Part shown: positions 21,603 through 33,800 of the stretch, piece after piece
Position numbering within the stretch: the first letter of the stretch is position 1
Layout of the letters: every line of letters begins with the position of its first letter
From: Saturnia japonica
Lineage: Eukaryota > Arthropoda > Insecta > Lepidoptera > Saturniidae
DNA: 64,000 nt
Direction of reading: 5' to 3'
Assembly (NCBI GenBank): GCA_033032175.1
Contig: CM065324.1
Coordinates: 1,674,001 to 1,738,000, forward strand
Notes under the pieces: model-generated
Database searches by the model: none
What the model saw: only the letters and a program-made list of their open reading frames with translations
What the model was told of the DNA's origin: nothing
Made by a program: the position numbers and the translations under genes

Positions 21603-22859
21603 ATGTCGAAAATAATATTCGCATTACTCCTCGGTATCCTGGTGGTAATTTCAATAATGGAATCCCACGTTTGCGCTATAGCAGCTGATAATCTATCAAA
21701 AAAGACGATAAAATCAGATTGCGGAAAGCTCCTCGCGCCGGTAATTTGTTAAAATTTAAGTTTATTTTTTTAATGTAAGCTTTTTACTAAATACATAATA
21801 TGAAAGTATATACGACACCTATAACAAAAAACCCCATTAAAAATGTCTGTCTGTCTGTACTACCGGATAATCTTTGAAACGGTTGGACCGATTTTACCGG
21901 GACTTTCACTTTTAGATAGTTGATGGTATAAGGAGTAACTTAGGCTACTTTTACTTTAGAAAAATAATTAGGGTTCCGCGCAAATATAAAAAAAACTGGT
22001 CATGGTGAATCAATTCGGACGCTTAATTTTAAATGGCTTACGCTGAGTAAACCATAAGAGATATAACAACTTAATGTACAACATAATTGTAGACATTTAG
22101 AAGATCTACAAAGAAGTCAACGAAAGTATATGCCCATCTTTTAAGGATCACCCACGATACCGGGAGCGGGGGTAGCAAGATTCGCGCGTGTGCCCGATCG
22201 ACGGCATTCTGTGGTCCACGTGTGCGAAGTCACGGGCACAGCTAGTATCAAATGAAACTGGCTTTTTATTTAGAAGAAATATATATATTGACGATACTGT
22301 CCCTGATGGTAAGCACAGCACAGTGGAAACACAACGGTGACCACCGAGAGATCTAAATCCATAGATAATGCACTACGAACTGGCCGGGAGAAGGTTCCAC
22401 AGCTTGACGGTACGACATAGAACTTTTTAGTTGGTGCCGAAATGGAAGTTACCGTAAAATTGAAGTACAGAAGCGTGTGGTTTTCTGTTGTAGAAATGAT
22501 TTTTATTAAAATGTCATTTAATATGTAATTATTAATTTAATTTAAAAATTTTATTTCTAATTAATCACATCGGGGTTACCAGTTCGGACTGTTCAATAAA
22601 ATCACATCAAAAGAGGTTTCAAGTTCTTAGGTACGTGTCGAAATCAAAAGTCATGATTTTATGTCTGTAAAATTTAATGTGTTTATTTGTACAAAAAAGG
22701 CGTTCAATAGAGAACGTTCTACAGAGGAACGCGTACACATTTTAATTATTAATTTAATTTCAGTGTCGACAAGATTCAGAGTGTTGTAACAATTATTGCG
22801 CTACTGGACCATTTAGTAAAGAGGACATGTTTTGCAGTATAAAACTCAATAAGTTATAG
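21603..22859 (+). CDS. Secreted six-cysteine (cystine-knot type) peptide precursor
   Basis: Two coding exons, 21603-21740 and 22764-22859 (stop TAG), encode 77 residues. The intron borders are CCG|GTAATT and TTTCAG|TGT. A leader intron is also likely (CTTG|GTAAGT at 21494, CTGTAG|CAAAAG at 21584). Residues 1-26 form a signal peptide (SKIIFALLLGILVVISI core; a cleavage site such as AIA|ADN). The mature part has six cysteines, C40-x6-C47-x5-C53-C54-x3-C58-x11-C70, the order C-C-CC-C-C of inhibitor cystine knot (knottin) folds. The first cysteine is on exon 1 and the other five on exon 2. An AATAAA at 22918-22923 ends the transcript about 60 bp after the stop. I do not recognise the family. Knottins serve as antimicrobials, protease or channel inhibitors, venom components or signals, and the sequence does not say which. 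A family A Helitron sits in the coding intron. Confidence 0.75.
21779..22245 (+). mobile_element. Non-autonomous Helitron, family A, copy 2
   Basis: Same body as 6696-7242 ('tgaaagtatatacgacac', 'gaaacggttggaccgatttta'), ending GGGCACAGCTAG|T. Its 5' TCTATAC end is missing. It lies in the coding intron of the peptide gene. Confidence 0.7.
22265..22450 (+). repeat. Dispersed repeat I, copy 1
   Basis: 'gacgatactgtccctgatggtaagcacagcacagtggaaac' plus 'aaggttccacagcttgac' resembles the LINE-type 3' region seen at 50760-50930 (-) and 63240-63420 (+), which carries 'cttgatggtaagcggc'. It lies in the peptide gene intron. Confidence 0.4.
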
Positions 22860-22917
22860 GTAAACCATGCGTTTATTAAAAGTAAAGTACCTAGGAAATC
22901 TTGATATGAATTCAGAT

Positions 22918-22923
22918 AATAAA
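22918..22923 (+). terminator. Poly(A) signal of the peptide gene
   Basis: AATAAA 59 bp after the TAG of the cysteine-knot peptide gene is the first canonical hexamer downstream. Confidence 0.5.
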
Positions 22924-22929
22924 GTTTCT

Positions 22930-24320
22930 TATGCTTATGAATGCCTTTTATTTTATAAGCAAGACAGAAATGTGTATGGAAGAAAATATTAAATTGCACA
23001 TGAAATGAGGAAATGGTTTTTATTGCACGTCGAGGGAAGAAAATAGAATATTTCAAACAGCTTGCAATATTATCCTAAAGGGTCATAAGAGAGTATGGCA
23101 AGCGGGTGGATTCACTATTTTCCACTATACCAGCAGTCATCAATGGAAATTTTTAAATTGGGTTAAAAAAAAAGTTAATGACTTGTTGAAATTTTCAATT
23201 AAAGGTAAAAATCGGTTGTCTGTAAAGTCGGTTTACTGACGATAGTTGAACGTGACAACGTCATAAGAAAATACTGATAGAATGGTATCATTTTTCAAAA
23301 GAAAATTTTAACTTTATTTGTTTCATAGATATTTTGTATGGATATAGAGAAGGAGGTAAATGGAAATGACAATTGAATTGATCAAGTTACATTTATTTGT
23401 ACGCATAAATACAATTACGTCAATTTTTTTTTACAATGTACATAGTTTTTACAAGTGTGAATGTTCTTTGAGCAATTGTTTTACAACTTTTAAACATGTG
23501 TGATATTTAGGTAACTTCTTACAATTTGTGTTATTCTGTTGAGAATAGGACGATGATAGGAAAAGTAGGAAATGAAAGGGCCGAACACGGAGGCCGATTG
23601 TGCCTCTTTGTCGCTCGTTCCGCGCTCTCGCTTGCACTTCAAGCCTTAAATGGAACGCCTCAGAACGAGGTAACGTCGCATGAGCCATGTTTTTTCGTGC
23701 GTACAGCCGAATCCATTGAATTATAAGACGTTGTCACGTCAAAAACGTATTTAGTAATTGAAGATTATTATAGCATAATACTCATTTGACTTTGGTAGTT
23801 CTGGTTCAATAATAAATAATAAGGAAAGAACGTTTTTCTTGCTTCCCGATTTGATGGATCAAATCATCAACACTTCCACGGGTATTTGGTAAGAAACACA
23901 CGTCTGCTTAATTTTTTAAATAGTAAAGAATTCTGTGCCTTTTAAAGCTCATCTTATTTCTATGCTCTGTCTTTACCACCATAGATACATTTACACCACA
24001 CTCATCATGCTAAATAGTAATCCTAAGTCAGTCCTAAATGTTGCTAGATATAAGAAAAAATGACTATCTTAGAAACATGGTTGGTAGATCAAGTTGACTT
24101 TTCAGATACTTATTCTTTTTTTCCCTCAAACTGCAACTTTTCCCTCCATTTTTTTTTCAAACAGGAATTAAAGCAAATTAAAATATATACACGGACTTTT
24201 ATTTTAAATGTTTATTAATTTAAAAAAATGGTAGGTATCGATTGTATTCAATACTTTCGTCTTCACTTCTTCATGCTAAATTGTCACATAAACTAATTGC
24301 TAATAACTAATAAAAATTGA
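22930..24320. other. Intergenic sequence with a G+C-richer segment
   Basis: 23550-23700 is G+C-richer and open on both strands (66 and 79 codons) but shows no domain, signal peptide or paired splice sites. It may be a promoter or an untranslated exon of an unknown gene. The rest is A+T-rich with nothing recognised. Confidence 0.3.
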
Positions 24321-24324
24321 TACA

Positions 24325-24610
24325 TAACATAACATACCATTACGCCTGTATTCCCCGAAGGGTTAGGCAGAGGTGTACTAATTATGTACACCCACAATTC
24401 GCCGAGTATGCTTTTAGGTCCCATGTAATAGGGGGCGAGCCTATTGCAATTAATCGGGCACGAAACCAAACTCAAAGTTGCTATTGAGAATTTAATAGGA
24501 AAAACCCTATCACTTTGCTCAACTTGGGATTCGAACCCAAGACCTCGCCAATAGCAGTCGCGCTAACGACCACTAGGCTAACGAGGCAGCCTATAGCCTA
24601 ATATGTTTTA
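24325..24610 (-). repeat. tRNA-derived SINE family 1, copy 3
   Basis: On the minus strand: an A-box region, the B-box GGTTCGAATCC, then the SINE body to 'ccttcggggaatacaggcg'. Best match to 3285-3560. The 60-codon minus frame inside is a SINE reading. Confidence 0.75.
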
Positions 24611-24762
24611 TACTCAATATTTTAGATGACTCAGTTACTAATTCAGAATACACTTTCCCTAGAGAAAAACTGGTAAGACACTGTCTAAGATTGCTTCTTT
24701 AAACCAATTCCTATACAATAATAATTACCATTCAAGTAATCGATATTTCAACCGAGAACCAT

Positions 24763-24770
24763 TATAAATA
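24763..24770 (+). promoter_or_regulatory. TATA box upstream of a small ORF
   Basis: TATAAATA, with ACTCAGGAACAGTG about 30 bp downstream as a possible (non-consensus) start region, and an ATG at 24837. This is motif evidence only. Confidence 0.3.
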
Positions 24771-24836
24771 CATTACAAAATAACATAAAATACACTCAGG
24801 AACAGTGTTTATTTGTAGATAACACAGGTTTTCGTT

Positions 24837-24938
24837 ATGTACGACGTTACTAATCCACGGTTCAAGCGAGGATGCGTCGCTCTTTGTGCGCTATTTATTG
24901 GCTTAATATTATATCCTTCCACAAAGTCCGACAAGTAG
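24837..24938 (+). CDS. Small ORF (33 codons) with hydrophobic segment
   Basis: ATG to TAG encodes 33 residues: a short basic N-terminus (NPRFKRG) followed by a strongly hydrophobic run CVALCALFIGLILYP, like a signal peptide or a single membrane anchor. It lies 67 bp after a TATAAATA box. The reading could alternatively leave the exon at GACAA|GTAGGG near the end and continue in an unseen exon, as the nearby secreted-peptide gene does. No homologue is recognised. It could be a chance ORF. Confidence 0.3.
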   Translation: MYDVTNPRFKRGCVALCALFIGLILYPSTKSDK

Positions 24939-25284
24939 GGTAGTTATGAATATCCATCTACAGTAATATTATAAAGAGGAATGATTTGAATTTTTGTTAG
25001 TTTGTAATAGATGAAATCAAAAACTACTGGACCGTTTTTAAAAATTCTTTCATCAATATAAAGTTACAGTATCAGCGAGTAACTTAGACTATATTATAAT
25101 TTGAAAATATAAGTTATTTCTCATAAAAATGTCGATAGTTTTACACAAAGTATAAAAATTGCCTACACGGGAAATAGCTTAACATTAAAAGATGATAAAT
25201 ATGATTTCTATTGATTCGATGAGGATCAATTACCGAATTTTGTCGGTCTGGCAGCTTAAACATCAACTATTCTAGGTATATTGT

Positions 25285-25793
25285 AAAAAATTAATAAAAT
25301 TGAAGTGTCTATTTGCAATGTCAAAATAACAGTTGTTTACTAAATGCCTATGAAAGTATATACGATACCTATAACAAAAAAACTATTTTAAAATTTTTGT
25401 CTGTCTGTTTGTTCCGGGTAATCTCCGAAACGGTTGGACCGATTTTGACGGGACTTTCACTGATAAATAGCTGATGATATAGGGAGTAACTTAGGCTACT
25501 TTTATTTTTGAAAAAGAATTAGTGTTCGCACAAATAAAAAAAACTAGTCATAGTGAATGAATTCGGGAGCTTAAATAGCTTATGCTGAGTAAACATAAGA
25601 GATATAGCAAATTAATGTACTACATAATTGTAGGCATTAAAAAGACCTACAAAAAAGTTCGGGAGTGTATACATCTATCTTCTAAGGAACACCCACAATA
25701 AGCATTTTTGTCTTTAAAATAGTCAGGAGCGGGGGTACAAGATTCGCGCGGGCGTTCTGTAGTCAACGTGAGCGAAGCCACGGGCACGGCTAG
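25285..25793 (+). mobile_element. Non-autonomous Helitron, family A, copy 3
   Basis: The body matches copy 1 almost throughout and ends AGCCACGGGCACGGCTAG|T, with AGCC/GGCT as the terminal stem. Its 5' end lies near 'aattaataaaattgaagtgtc'. Confidence 0.75.
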
Positions 25794-26035
25794 TATTACA
25801 TATAATTTTTTGCGTTGTGTTGAAAACACGTTCTTCTACTTCTTTATCACCGAACAAATCCAACGTGCAGAAACTGAGAAATGTTTGTTGGTATTTACTT
25901 TTAATTTTTTTTTCCAGTCAAAGTAAACCGTAAGAGATAGGTCAGTATAATATTCATAATAAGTTCACTCACGTTCCCGCGCTCGCCCTCGCTCATACTC
26001 GCAGCGGTATTTAAATTGGGTCTAGAGGACATATT

Positions 26036-26070
26036 GGGCGGTCGCGCACGAACTTGTTCGATTATAGTAC
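26036..26070 (-). repeat. End of the ACAAGTTCGTG TIR family
   Basis: On the minus strand CTATAATCGAACAAGTTCGT followed by GCGCGACCGCCC matches the left terminus of the element at 14718-14982. The remainder of this copy (about 25960-26035, G+C-rich) is not obviously related. Confidence 0.45.
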
Positions 26071-26074
26071 AAAG

Positions 26075-26640
26075 CCGGCTGTAGCTGTGTGTTGCCAGAT
26101 AACAAATAAAAAAATACCATCCATTATTAAAGCAATTTATTCCATTTTATAATCATTCTAAATCTTTTCTATTTACTTAACGATTCCAAATACATTTATT
26201 TAGCACCGATTTAGCCTAAATTGAACGTGACGAAAAAACGTTACACCTTATATGATAAATATTTTATTTGAAATTTTCAAAATAGGTAAAAAAAAAAATT
26301 ATAAATTACGTCGCACATTTTATATGATATTTTTAAACACATATTTTTATTGTCAGTTCATATAGGAATAAATTTCGCCCACCTAAAGTTTTTAGTTTAT
26401 TTACATAGATTTAGTTTAATATAGATCACCAATAGGTTGAATAAGACGAGACCAAAAACAGAATAGACTAGTGTGCGTATTATTTGTTGTTTTTTTTTTT
26501 GTTATACGAGTTACATACAGTTACAATACACGTAAACCACAATTAAACACGTCTACTAAACATTAAATTACACTTCACAACCTTAGATTTTGCAAAAATA
26601 AACGGGATTTGTTTTGAAAACGATTTGCGTAGACCGATAG
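26075..26640. other. A+T-rich intergenic sequence, nothing recognised
   Basis: No gene, RNA gene or internal repeat copy was seen. Confidence 0.45.
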
Positions 26641-26649
26641 CACATAGGT

Positions 26650-26748
26650 ACAACTCGAGCCAGTTAACTTGACACGATAGCCCTACTCTAGATCCGTGGC
26701 TATCGTCGTCTCTCCAAACGAGGTGTCAAGTTAACTAGCTCGATTTGT
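26650..26748. other. 99-bp imperfect hairpin (MITE or small-RNA precursor)
   Basis: Arm 26650-26675 (ACAACTCGAGCCAGTTAACT followed by TGACAC) and arm 26723-26748 pair at 24 of 26 positions. Inside, CGATAGCC (26675-26682) pairs perfectly with GGCTATCG (26698-26705), leaving a one-sided bulge of about 17 nt and a 15-nt loop. No other copy exists in the window. The size suits either a tiny MITE or a primary microRNA-like stem; the unpaired bulge argues against a classical microRNA. Confidence 0.5.
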
Positions 26749-26749
26749 A

Positions 26750-27880
26750 GGAAAATAGTCTCGTATCCTATCTCGTTCTAACACAAACGTATACTATGCT
26801 CTTTCTCTTTCAAGTTGCCGATGTATATGTATATATTATATAAAATCTATGTTCAAACCTAAATAGGTTTGCGCGAGTGTAGATTAAATCGCTCTCAAAC
26901 ACACTGTTAACAAATTTCTAAGATTTTCTAAAATTAGAAGACATAACATATCGATAACCAATATCACGTATATAATACATCTCTTTAAAAAGTAAGACGT
27001 AATTTATTGATTATTTTATACAACAATATTAATACTTGAGGGAATGTTACAAGGGATAGAAACAATTTCATACGTCTCTTATATTTATGTCTCTGGACAT
27101 TGTACGTGCCAATTTTGATTATTTATATTCAATTACAATTCTATATCGAAACTTTGATCATCTTTAACATATAGTCTCGTCTACAGTTTTCATAGAGGTC
27201 ATATGCATTGACGCCATAAATTTTATTAGTGAACCTACGACTTGAGTTAGTGGTATATGGCTTCTGCTCATAGTATAAAACTATAAAATATATAAACAAA
27301 CACATACACTGGGAAATATTTTATCGATATTGTATCGATAATAACACTCTAGTCATACAAGTTTACGGCACGAGCGTCCTGTTTCCGACGGACGATGGAG
27401 GGGCCGTGGTACTACAGACGATAAAGGGGGCGGGAAATGTGTCGTGGAAAGCGAAACGCTTGCAATTACGTGACGTAGACGCTCAGTCACAGTACACTAA
27501 AGTAAACAGTATTAAATCTTCACGCTAAATGGCGAAATGAAATCTAGGTAAACTTCAGTACACAATAGTCACGAGTACGGAATTTATAGGTAACTAATGA
27601 CCATATATTATATTAACAGCTTCCTGGAATTAAAAAAAATATACATTCCATTCTTACTAACTCACAATCGCTTTCGAAACTATAAATACAACCCAAGTAG
27701 AAATAATCTGTATAAAATTTACTAAATTTGCAATACTTAATATTTTTTTGGTATAAATTTAATCATGAGAAATTAATATAGCATTATATTAAAGTAGCTC
27801 AATAAACACAGTCGAGGGCAGGCCTAGTGCGTGTTTAACTACCGAACGGCTGCAGTTAATTATTTCAAGAACACAGCCGA
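26750..27880. other. Intergenic sequence with G+C-rich patch
   Basis: Mainly A+T-rich. A G+C-richer patch at 27360-27500 ('acggcacgagcgtcctgtttccgacggacgatggaggggccgtgg') has no supported coding frame. Confidence 0.35.
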
Positions 27881-27884
27881 TATA

Positions 27885-27995
27885 CCATACTGTTTACTTT
27901 GTTGTACTGTATAGTGTAGTGGTGTGCTACCTCGTCCCCGCCAACGTCTATAACACGGGACGATCGAGCACGAACTTGTACGACTAAAATAATTA
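27885..27995 (-). repeat. Second locus of the ACAAGTTCGTG TIR family
   Basis: On the minus strand 'gtacaagttcgtgctcgatcgtcccgtgttatagacgttggcgggg' aligns over about 85 bp with the left end of the element at 14718. Confidence 0.55.
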
Positions 27996-27999
27996 TGAA

Positions 28000-30832
28000 T
28001 CTATTTTATTAAAGTATTTCACTTTTCATCTTATGTATGATTACAATACAATTTTTAAATTATCTATAATTTCCGAGATGTTGATATAATAATCAACAAT
28101 TTTTATAATAAAAACTTCATTAGACGCAATCTTCTCTATTCACAAAGGTAACAAAATTACCTCGTTACTGATCGAAGAAAGACGGCCCGTTGCATATCCT
28201 TCATATATTTATTACTATTTTTATTTAAGAAACCGGTGGTTCATTCGGCATCAAATGAGTGACGTTGAACCCAATACTACGATTCCTGTATGAAACTTTG
28301 GTCCAGTATAACCAACATATAGAACATACTTGAACTAGATATCGGTAGTTTTCTTCAAACGAATATAAGGACAATAGGAACCTCGGTTTTTACTGTTGTC
28401 CAAATACAAGAGTTGAAATTAAAAGATGCCTGTTTAGACACCTTTATAGACTAATCTATATTTGTTTAAATAAACAACTTTTATTATGATAGAAGGTTTT
28501 CTTCAAAACCGATCCGCAGCTAGCTTTAGACATTCCGGGATTCATTATCAAAAACATACCTAAAAAACAAGTGTGTATGTAATTATTTAAAATTTCCTAT
28601 AATTCAAAATAAGTAGTTATAACAAGATTTAAAATTAATTAAGTTTAGTAAACCCCAGCTGCAGTAAAAATAAAATTTAACTAATACTTCATTATTTTTT
28701 AATTAAATAATTTAACATACACACATCATGCGGGTATTAAATTATATTATTACCTAAAGTTTGTTTTAAATTTACACAAAAAGAGGTGGGGAAAATTCTA
28801 AAAATATTGTAATAACTTTAAATATGTTAAATATTAAGCATATAATAATATTAATTACTAAAAAAACACTAAAATTATAATATTCATTTTTTTTTTTATT
28901 GTTAGTGTAGTATCTAAAATCCGTAAGTTGTGCTCAGATTGTTTAGCGTAGGACCATATCCCATATACAATGCTATTTTAGAAAATATCAGTTCAATTTA
29001 TCGAACTTCCAACATTGACATATTATGAGAGAATACCACAAATAAAAAAAAAACCTCGCGGAACGTGTGGCGCCTGGCAGATGTGAATTTTCGAAATGAT
29101 TCGCGATATATGATTAATGATCGCCGCCGCGACACTGTGTTATTGTTAAACGCTACATGAAAATATAACCTAGTCGTGAAATATCACCGGTGATAAAACA
29201 ATGACAAAAAAATTCACGACGTTTTAGTTGTATAACAGCTAAATTTCCATGTTTTCTTCAAACGGTCTATATTCATGATTACTAAATCGATCGCAAACGT
29301 TTTTATCAAAATTAAGTTCGGTTAATTGAAAAACATATCATGAAAGTTCTAAAAATGTGGTCTCCACATAAACATTATAAAGTAAAACCCGTGTTTATAT
29401 AATATTTAATACACAGAGTGGCGTTTGATCTCACGCAATTGTAATAAGAATTTAGATACACGCTATACCATAATTATTAAATTCTGACAATTTTTAGACA
29501 TAATAAAATATATATATATAGAAAATCAGATTTTTTTTTTAATCGTTTAAATTTAGCGGTAATCGATAATATTCATCACGCCGAATTTCTACAAAGCGTA
29601 GGCAGATTAGAGCACCATTCCTTTTTCCTATCCCAGGAAAACACTTTCGCATACTTCAAGTTTACCAATTCACCCATGCAATACACAAAAATTCATACAT
29701 CCTATAAAACCGTCAACATCAACACAATTACACATTATTTATTTGTATAAACTAGATTTTATTTAATTAATAAATAATAAAAACATGGAAGAAGCCGACG
29801 AAACACCACACACCGTATCCGTCGATTTAGTACAGTCGACATAAAAAACCATTTGCATGTCGATTTTTAAAATTATTTAAATTTACATTTTTAATAAAAG
29901 AAAATGGCCTTAAGTTATTATTATTTCGTGTAAATATTATTAAATATGACTGAGAAAAATGCGCGATTTTGCTAATCGACATGCTCCCGTATTTTTATCG
30001 ACCGTATGATTTATACATAACACTAATTATAATTAAAATTATTCAAGTCTATTTAACTCAACACCAAGTCCCAATAATTTATCACCGACTCCCAGACTTA
30101 GAAATATCAAATATAATCCACGTCACGAGCCGTGAGCACGAAGTCGATCCGTCTGTAAACGATTCATTGCAATTTGTGAGTTGAGTGTAGGGCTGGGGTT
30201 TGTTGCGTTTCATAAGACCCGATCGATCAGGAGGCTCGTCGGCAATTGGTTCTCACACACATACGTAATTATATATATAAATATATATTTTTTACATTTA
30301 AATATATTTGATGTACCTTTAGAAATAAATGTACCCTTAAATGTGACATATTTAAAATATATAAATTCCAAAGCAATGGTCTAACGGTAATTTTTATATT
30401 AAGTTATAGCACAACGACATACTGATAAACTATCGTATTTAACAACAAGTAGACGAATTTAAAAACAAAGGGAAATGTGTAAAGTACATAAATCAAGATA
30501 TATTACAACCACTACGCACTTTAATAGCCTGAGTCGCTTCAGGATCAGATCATATCTAGTGGTATCTATCTGCCATCGGTGTTCTCTGTGATAAGAGAAG
30601 TCCTAAAACTATAGCGATATATTTTGGACAACTTTAGACAAAGAAAAGTTGCCAGCAATAAAATTGAATGCGGCCGGCAAAAAACGCGCGCAGCGGTGAG
30701 CACCAACGGACACACCTATGCCTAAAACTAACCGCGACTACAATTATAACCGCTTCGTGTTCACGTTTCGCGGCGGGAAGCCACATCCGGGGCTGGTCAG
30801 CTGACTCGAGCGCGTTTACAATCGTACCGGGG
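28000..30832 (-). other. Gene-poor A+T-rich DNA, probably including the mevalonate kinase 3'UTR
   Basis: 30610-30832 is G+C-richer and directly follows the mevalonate kinase stop codon, so it is probably 3'UTR. The first canonical minus-strand poly(A) hexamer (TTTATT on this strand) that I see is near 29757. ORFs in 30634-30913 are open on both strands but lie in this UTR-like stretch. Nothing else is recognised. Confidence 0.35.
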
Positions 30833-33800
30833 TCACATCTCGACCGAGACTCCCGGGCCACCGAGACGAGTCTCCTTCACTCGGAACCCGTTCTCCAGGA
30901 GCTGGCCGCATAAAGAGTCTACAGTGGAACGAGGAGTCGACGGTGGTATTAGTACCATAGCGTACCTGCAAACAAACATAAATTATTAACTTCTGACACC
31001 GTCATAAATGTAAACATTTGAATATAAAAATAGAGCAAAAGTCATACGTTATCTGCAGGTAATTACTGACTTCTGACACTGACAAATGCCAGCAGCATTT
31101 GATTATAAAATCACAATAAAAGCCATACGGTATCTGTACAGACTACATGTAATTATGTAGATAGCTGAATTGAAAACCAGAAAAAAGCCTCGCGTTACCT
31201 ATATCGTCGTGTGCCATTTCTTTTTTATAAGTTCACGGACGACATGAGTAAAGTAGTCAAATAATGTTGTTGGTCTTGTTTATATCGACATACATAAATA
31301 TTTTTAACTAATTAACTGTTACTAAATAATTACCACTCCAGTTAAAACTTACAAATTTCTTCATTCAATAGTTGTCATGAAATATATTTTCGCTAATGTA
31401 TAGCTACTTGTTAGCACCCTGACTTCAATAAGAGTTCGATTATTATGATCGATCAAAACTAATAAGTATGGTAGTTTAAAAGGTGTATAAAATCTCCTAT
31501 GCGTATGCCGATTATAATAATTCCTTAAAAATATATGCCAATTGTTTTTACCAAGCCCGATGATGCTGCAAAAGCCTTCTGGCTTTGAGGCTAACAGTAT
31601 AAACAGATCAAAAAAAAAGCCGGCCAAGTGCGAGTTGAGTGAACTGAACATTCACCAAAATAATCAGACAGCATTACTGAAGGTCTGAAGTAAGCACCAA
31701 ACAATCCTAACGAAAAGATAAACTATAATGAGGAACAAACTTAACTCTGCGTTCGAAAACTGTTGTCTGCATACATCAATATATGGCGCGGTCAGTTTAC
31801 CAACTTCAAATAAGGTTTATAATCGCAAAAAAAAAAAAAAAAAATTACCTACAAATTTACGATTTTCGAATTTTTTCCGTTATTAGTGCTATAAGACATT
31901 GCTTCTTACCAAATTTCTTGATTCTAGGTCACCTGGAAGTACCCTATAGGTTTTGATTTCCTTGGCGAGTGTTAAAATATGCGGAATAAACGGCCACATT
32001 TTTTGATCTGCGTTCACTTAGAAGTTTGATTTCTTTATAGATCCAATGGATCGCAGACCTGAGTATCAATTATTAAGACGTGAAAGCATTTTGTAGAGAT
32101 ACTGACCCGCCACCACCAGCTCCTGTTAGCTTGCAGGCGAGTCCCTTCGCTCTCGCAGCCGCTCTGATCACCTCAAGCGAGGGGTGGGAGACGCCGAGCG
32201 CCGCTAGCAGACAGTGATTCATGTCCCAAAGCTCCTAAGAAAACATTTTAATCAAAAATATATTAATTGAACAGTGCCTATCTATACATATAAAATGCTT
32301 TGTCTGTCCTAATGGCTGACAGATCAACGCAGAGCCTAAACCGCTGATCTGAAACTTGGAGGGTGTGTTCTTTGTATGACGTAGGCATCCGATACGAAAT
32401 AATTTTTCGAAATTCTACACCTAAGGGGGTGAAAAAGAGGACCAAAATTTGTATGGGACAACGTGATTCCTTGGTCCAATCTACTTCAAATTTTGCACAA
32501 ACCTTTCTTAACAGAATTAATGAAAGACGTGTTTCGTATTTTATTGAAATTCATCCCCTAATGGGGTTAAAAAGGGATAGAAAGTTATTTTGTCGGTGAT
32601 TTGCTTCGAAGTTGATATCGATACTCCTTAGTACTTTTGATTTAAATTACATTTTATTTTGACACATGTTTGAAAACTCAATACTGATATTATTCAAAAA
32701 GGTTGAACTCAATTAAAAACATAAGAAAATACTCTTTAAAATTTGAATATCTCGAAAGTCACCATACTATATTAGCACCTTATTTGAAGGTTTCTAAGCT
32801 TAAAGAGGTTATGCACTTTTGAGGACACGGCCTCATAGGGACGTAGAGTTCGAAATTTGAAATGGTAAGGACTAGAAAATTTTGGTTATAAATTATACGA
32901 ATCATTCCATAATTTAAAAAAAACATGTAATATCTATACTAATACTATAATAAAGCAGAAAAGTTTTTTGTTTGTTTGTTTAAACACGCTAATCTCTGAA
33001 ACCACCAGTAGGATTCGAAAAATTCTTTTTTTATATGATAGTCAGACTCACGAGGTATGGTATAGGATATATAACATTAGGCTACAGTTTCTAGCTAGAC
33101 TTAAATATTGATTTTTGTTACGTAAGTCGGAAGTCGAAGCCCTCGCGAACTGCTTTAGCCGCATGCGCTGGCATAATGGTTAATGATACGTCAATACAAT
33201 GTTCTACAAAAAAATTGGCCATTAGTATATATAAAAAAAGTCAGCGAAAGCATATTTCTATCTCCTATACGTGAGCCACAAGAAGCTATTTTGCAATTTT
33301 TTTCGATTATGAGACATACTAATGTGTTACCATATAAAATTCAGTGCTGCCACTGTATTAATGTAAGATTCCTACAACATGGTAATAAAAATTAACTGTT
33401 ATTAAATTTTATATTGAAACTAGCTGTGTCCCACGGTTTCATTCGACTTAATTATATTTGAGAACGACTCTCCACCGCATCACTGTCAACGCACCCCGGT
33501 ATCGCTGTTGATCCCGTAATTGCCAGATTGCTTGACATTCACGGTTATTGCTCCACTCCTGACAGTCGTACCCTGAAGTTGTATAGCCCATAACCTTCCT
33601 CAATAAATAGGCTATACAATTATTATTTTTTTAATTTGAGTGGTAGTTTCAGAGATTAGCACGTACAAACAAACAAACAAACATAAATCTCTTGAGTTTT
33701 TAATGTGTTAGATAAGCGCAACCAAAGTCGAAGGTTTGCTACTAGGTTACTAGTAATATTATAAAGAGGTAAAGTTTGTGAATTCGTTTATAAGAGATAA

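Noticed and set aside
30634..30913. Overlapping long frames on both strands next to the mevalonate kinase stop.
   Set aside because: G+C-rich UTR-like DNA lowers stop frequency; part overlaps the true last exon in other frames.
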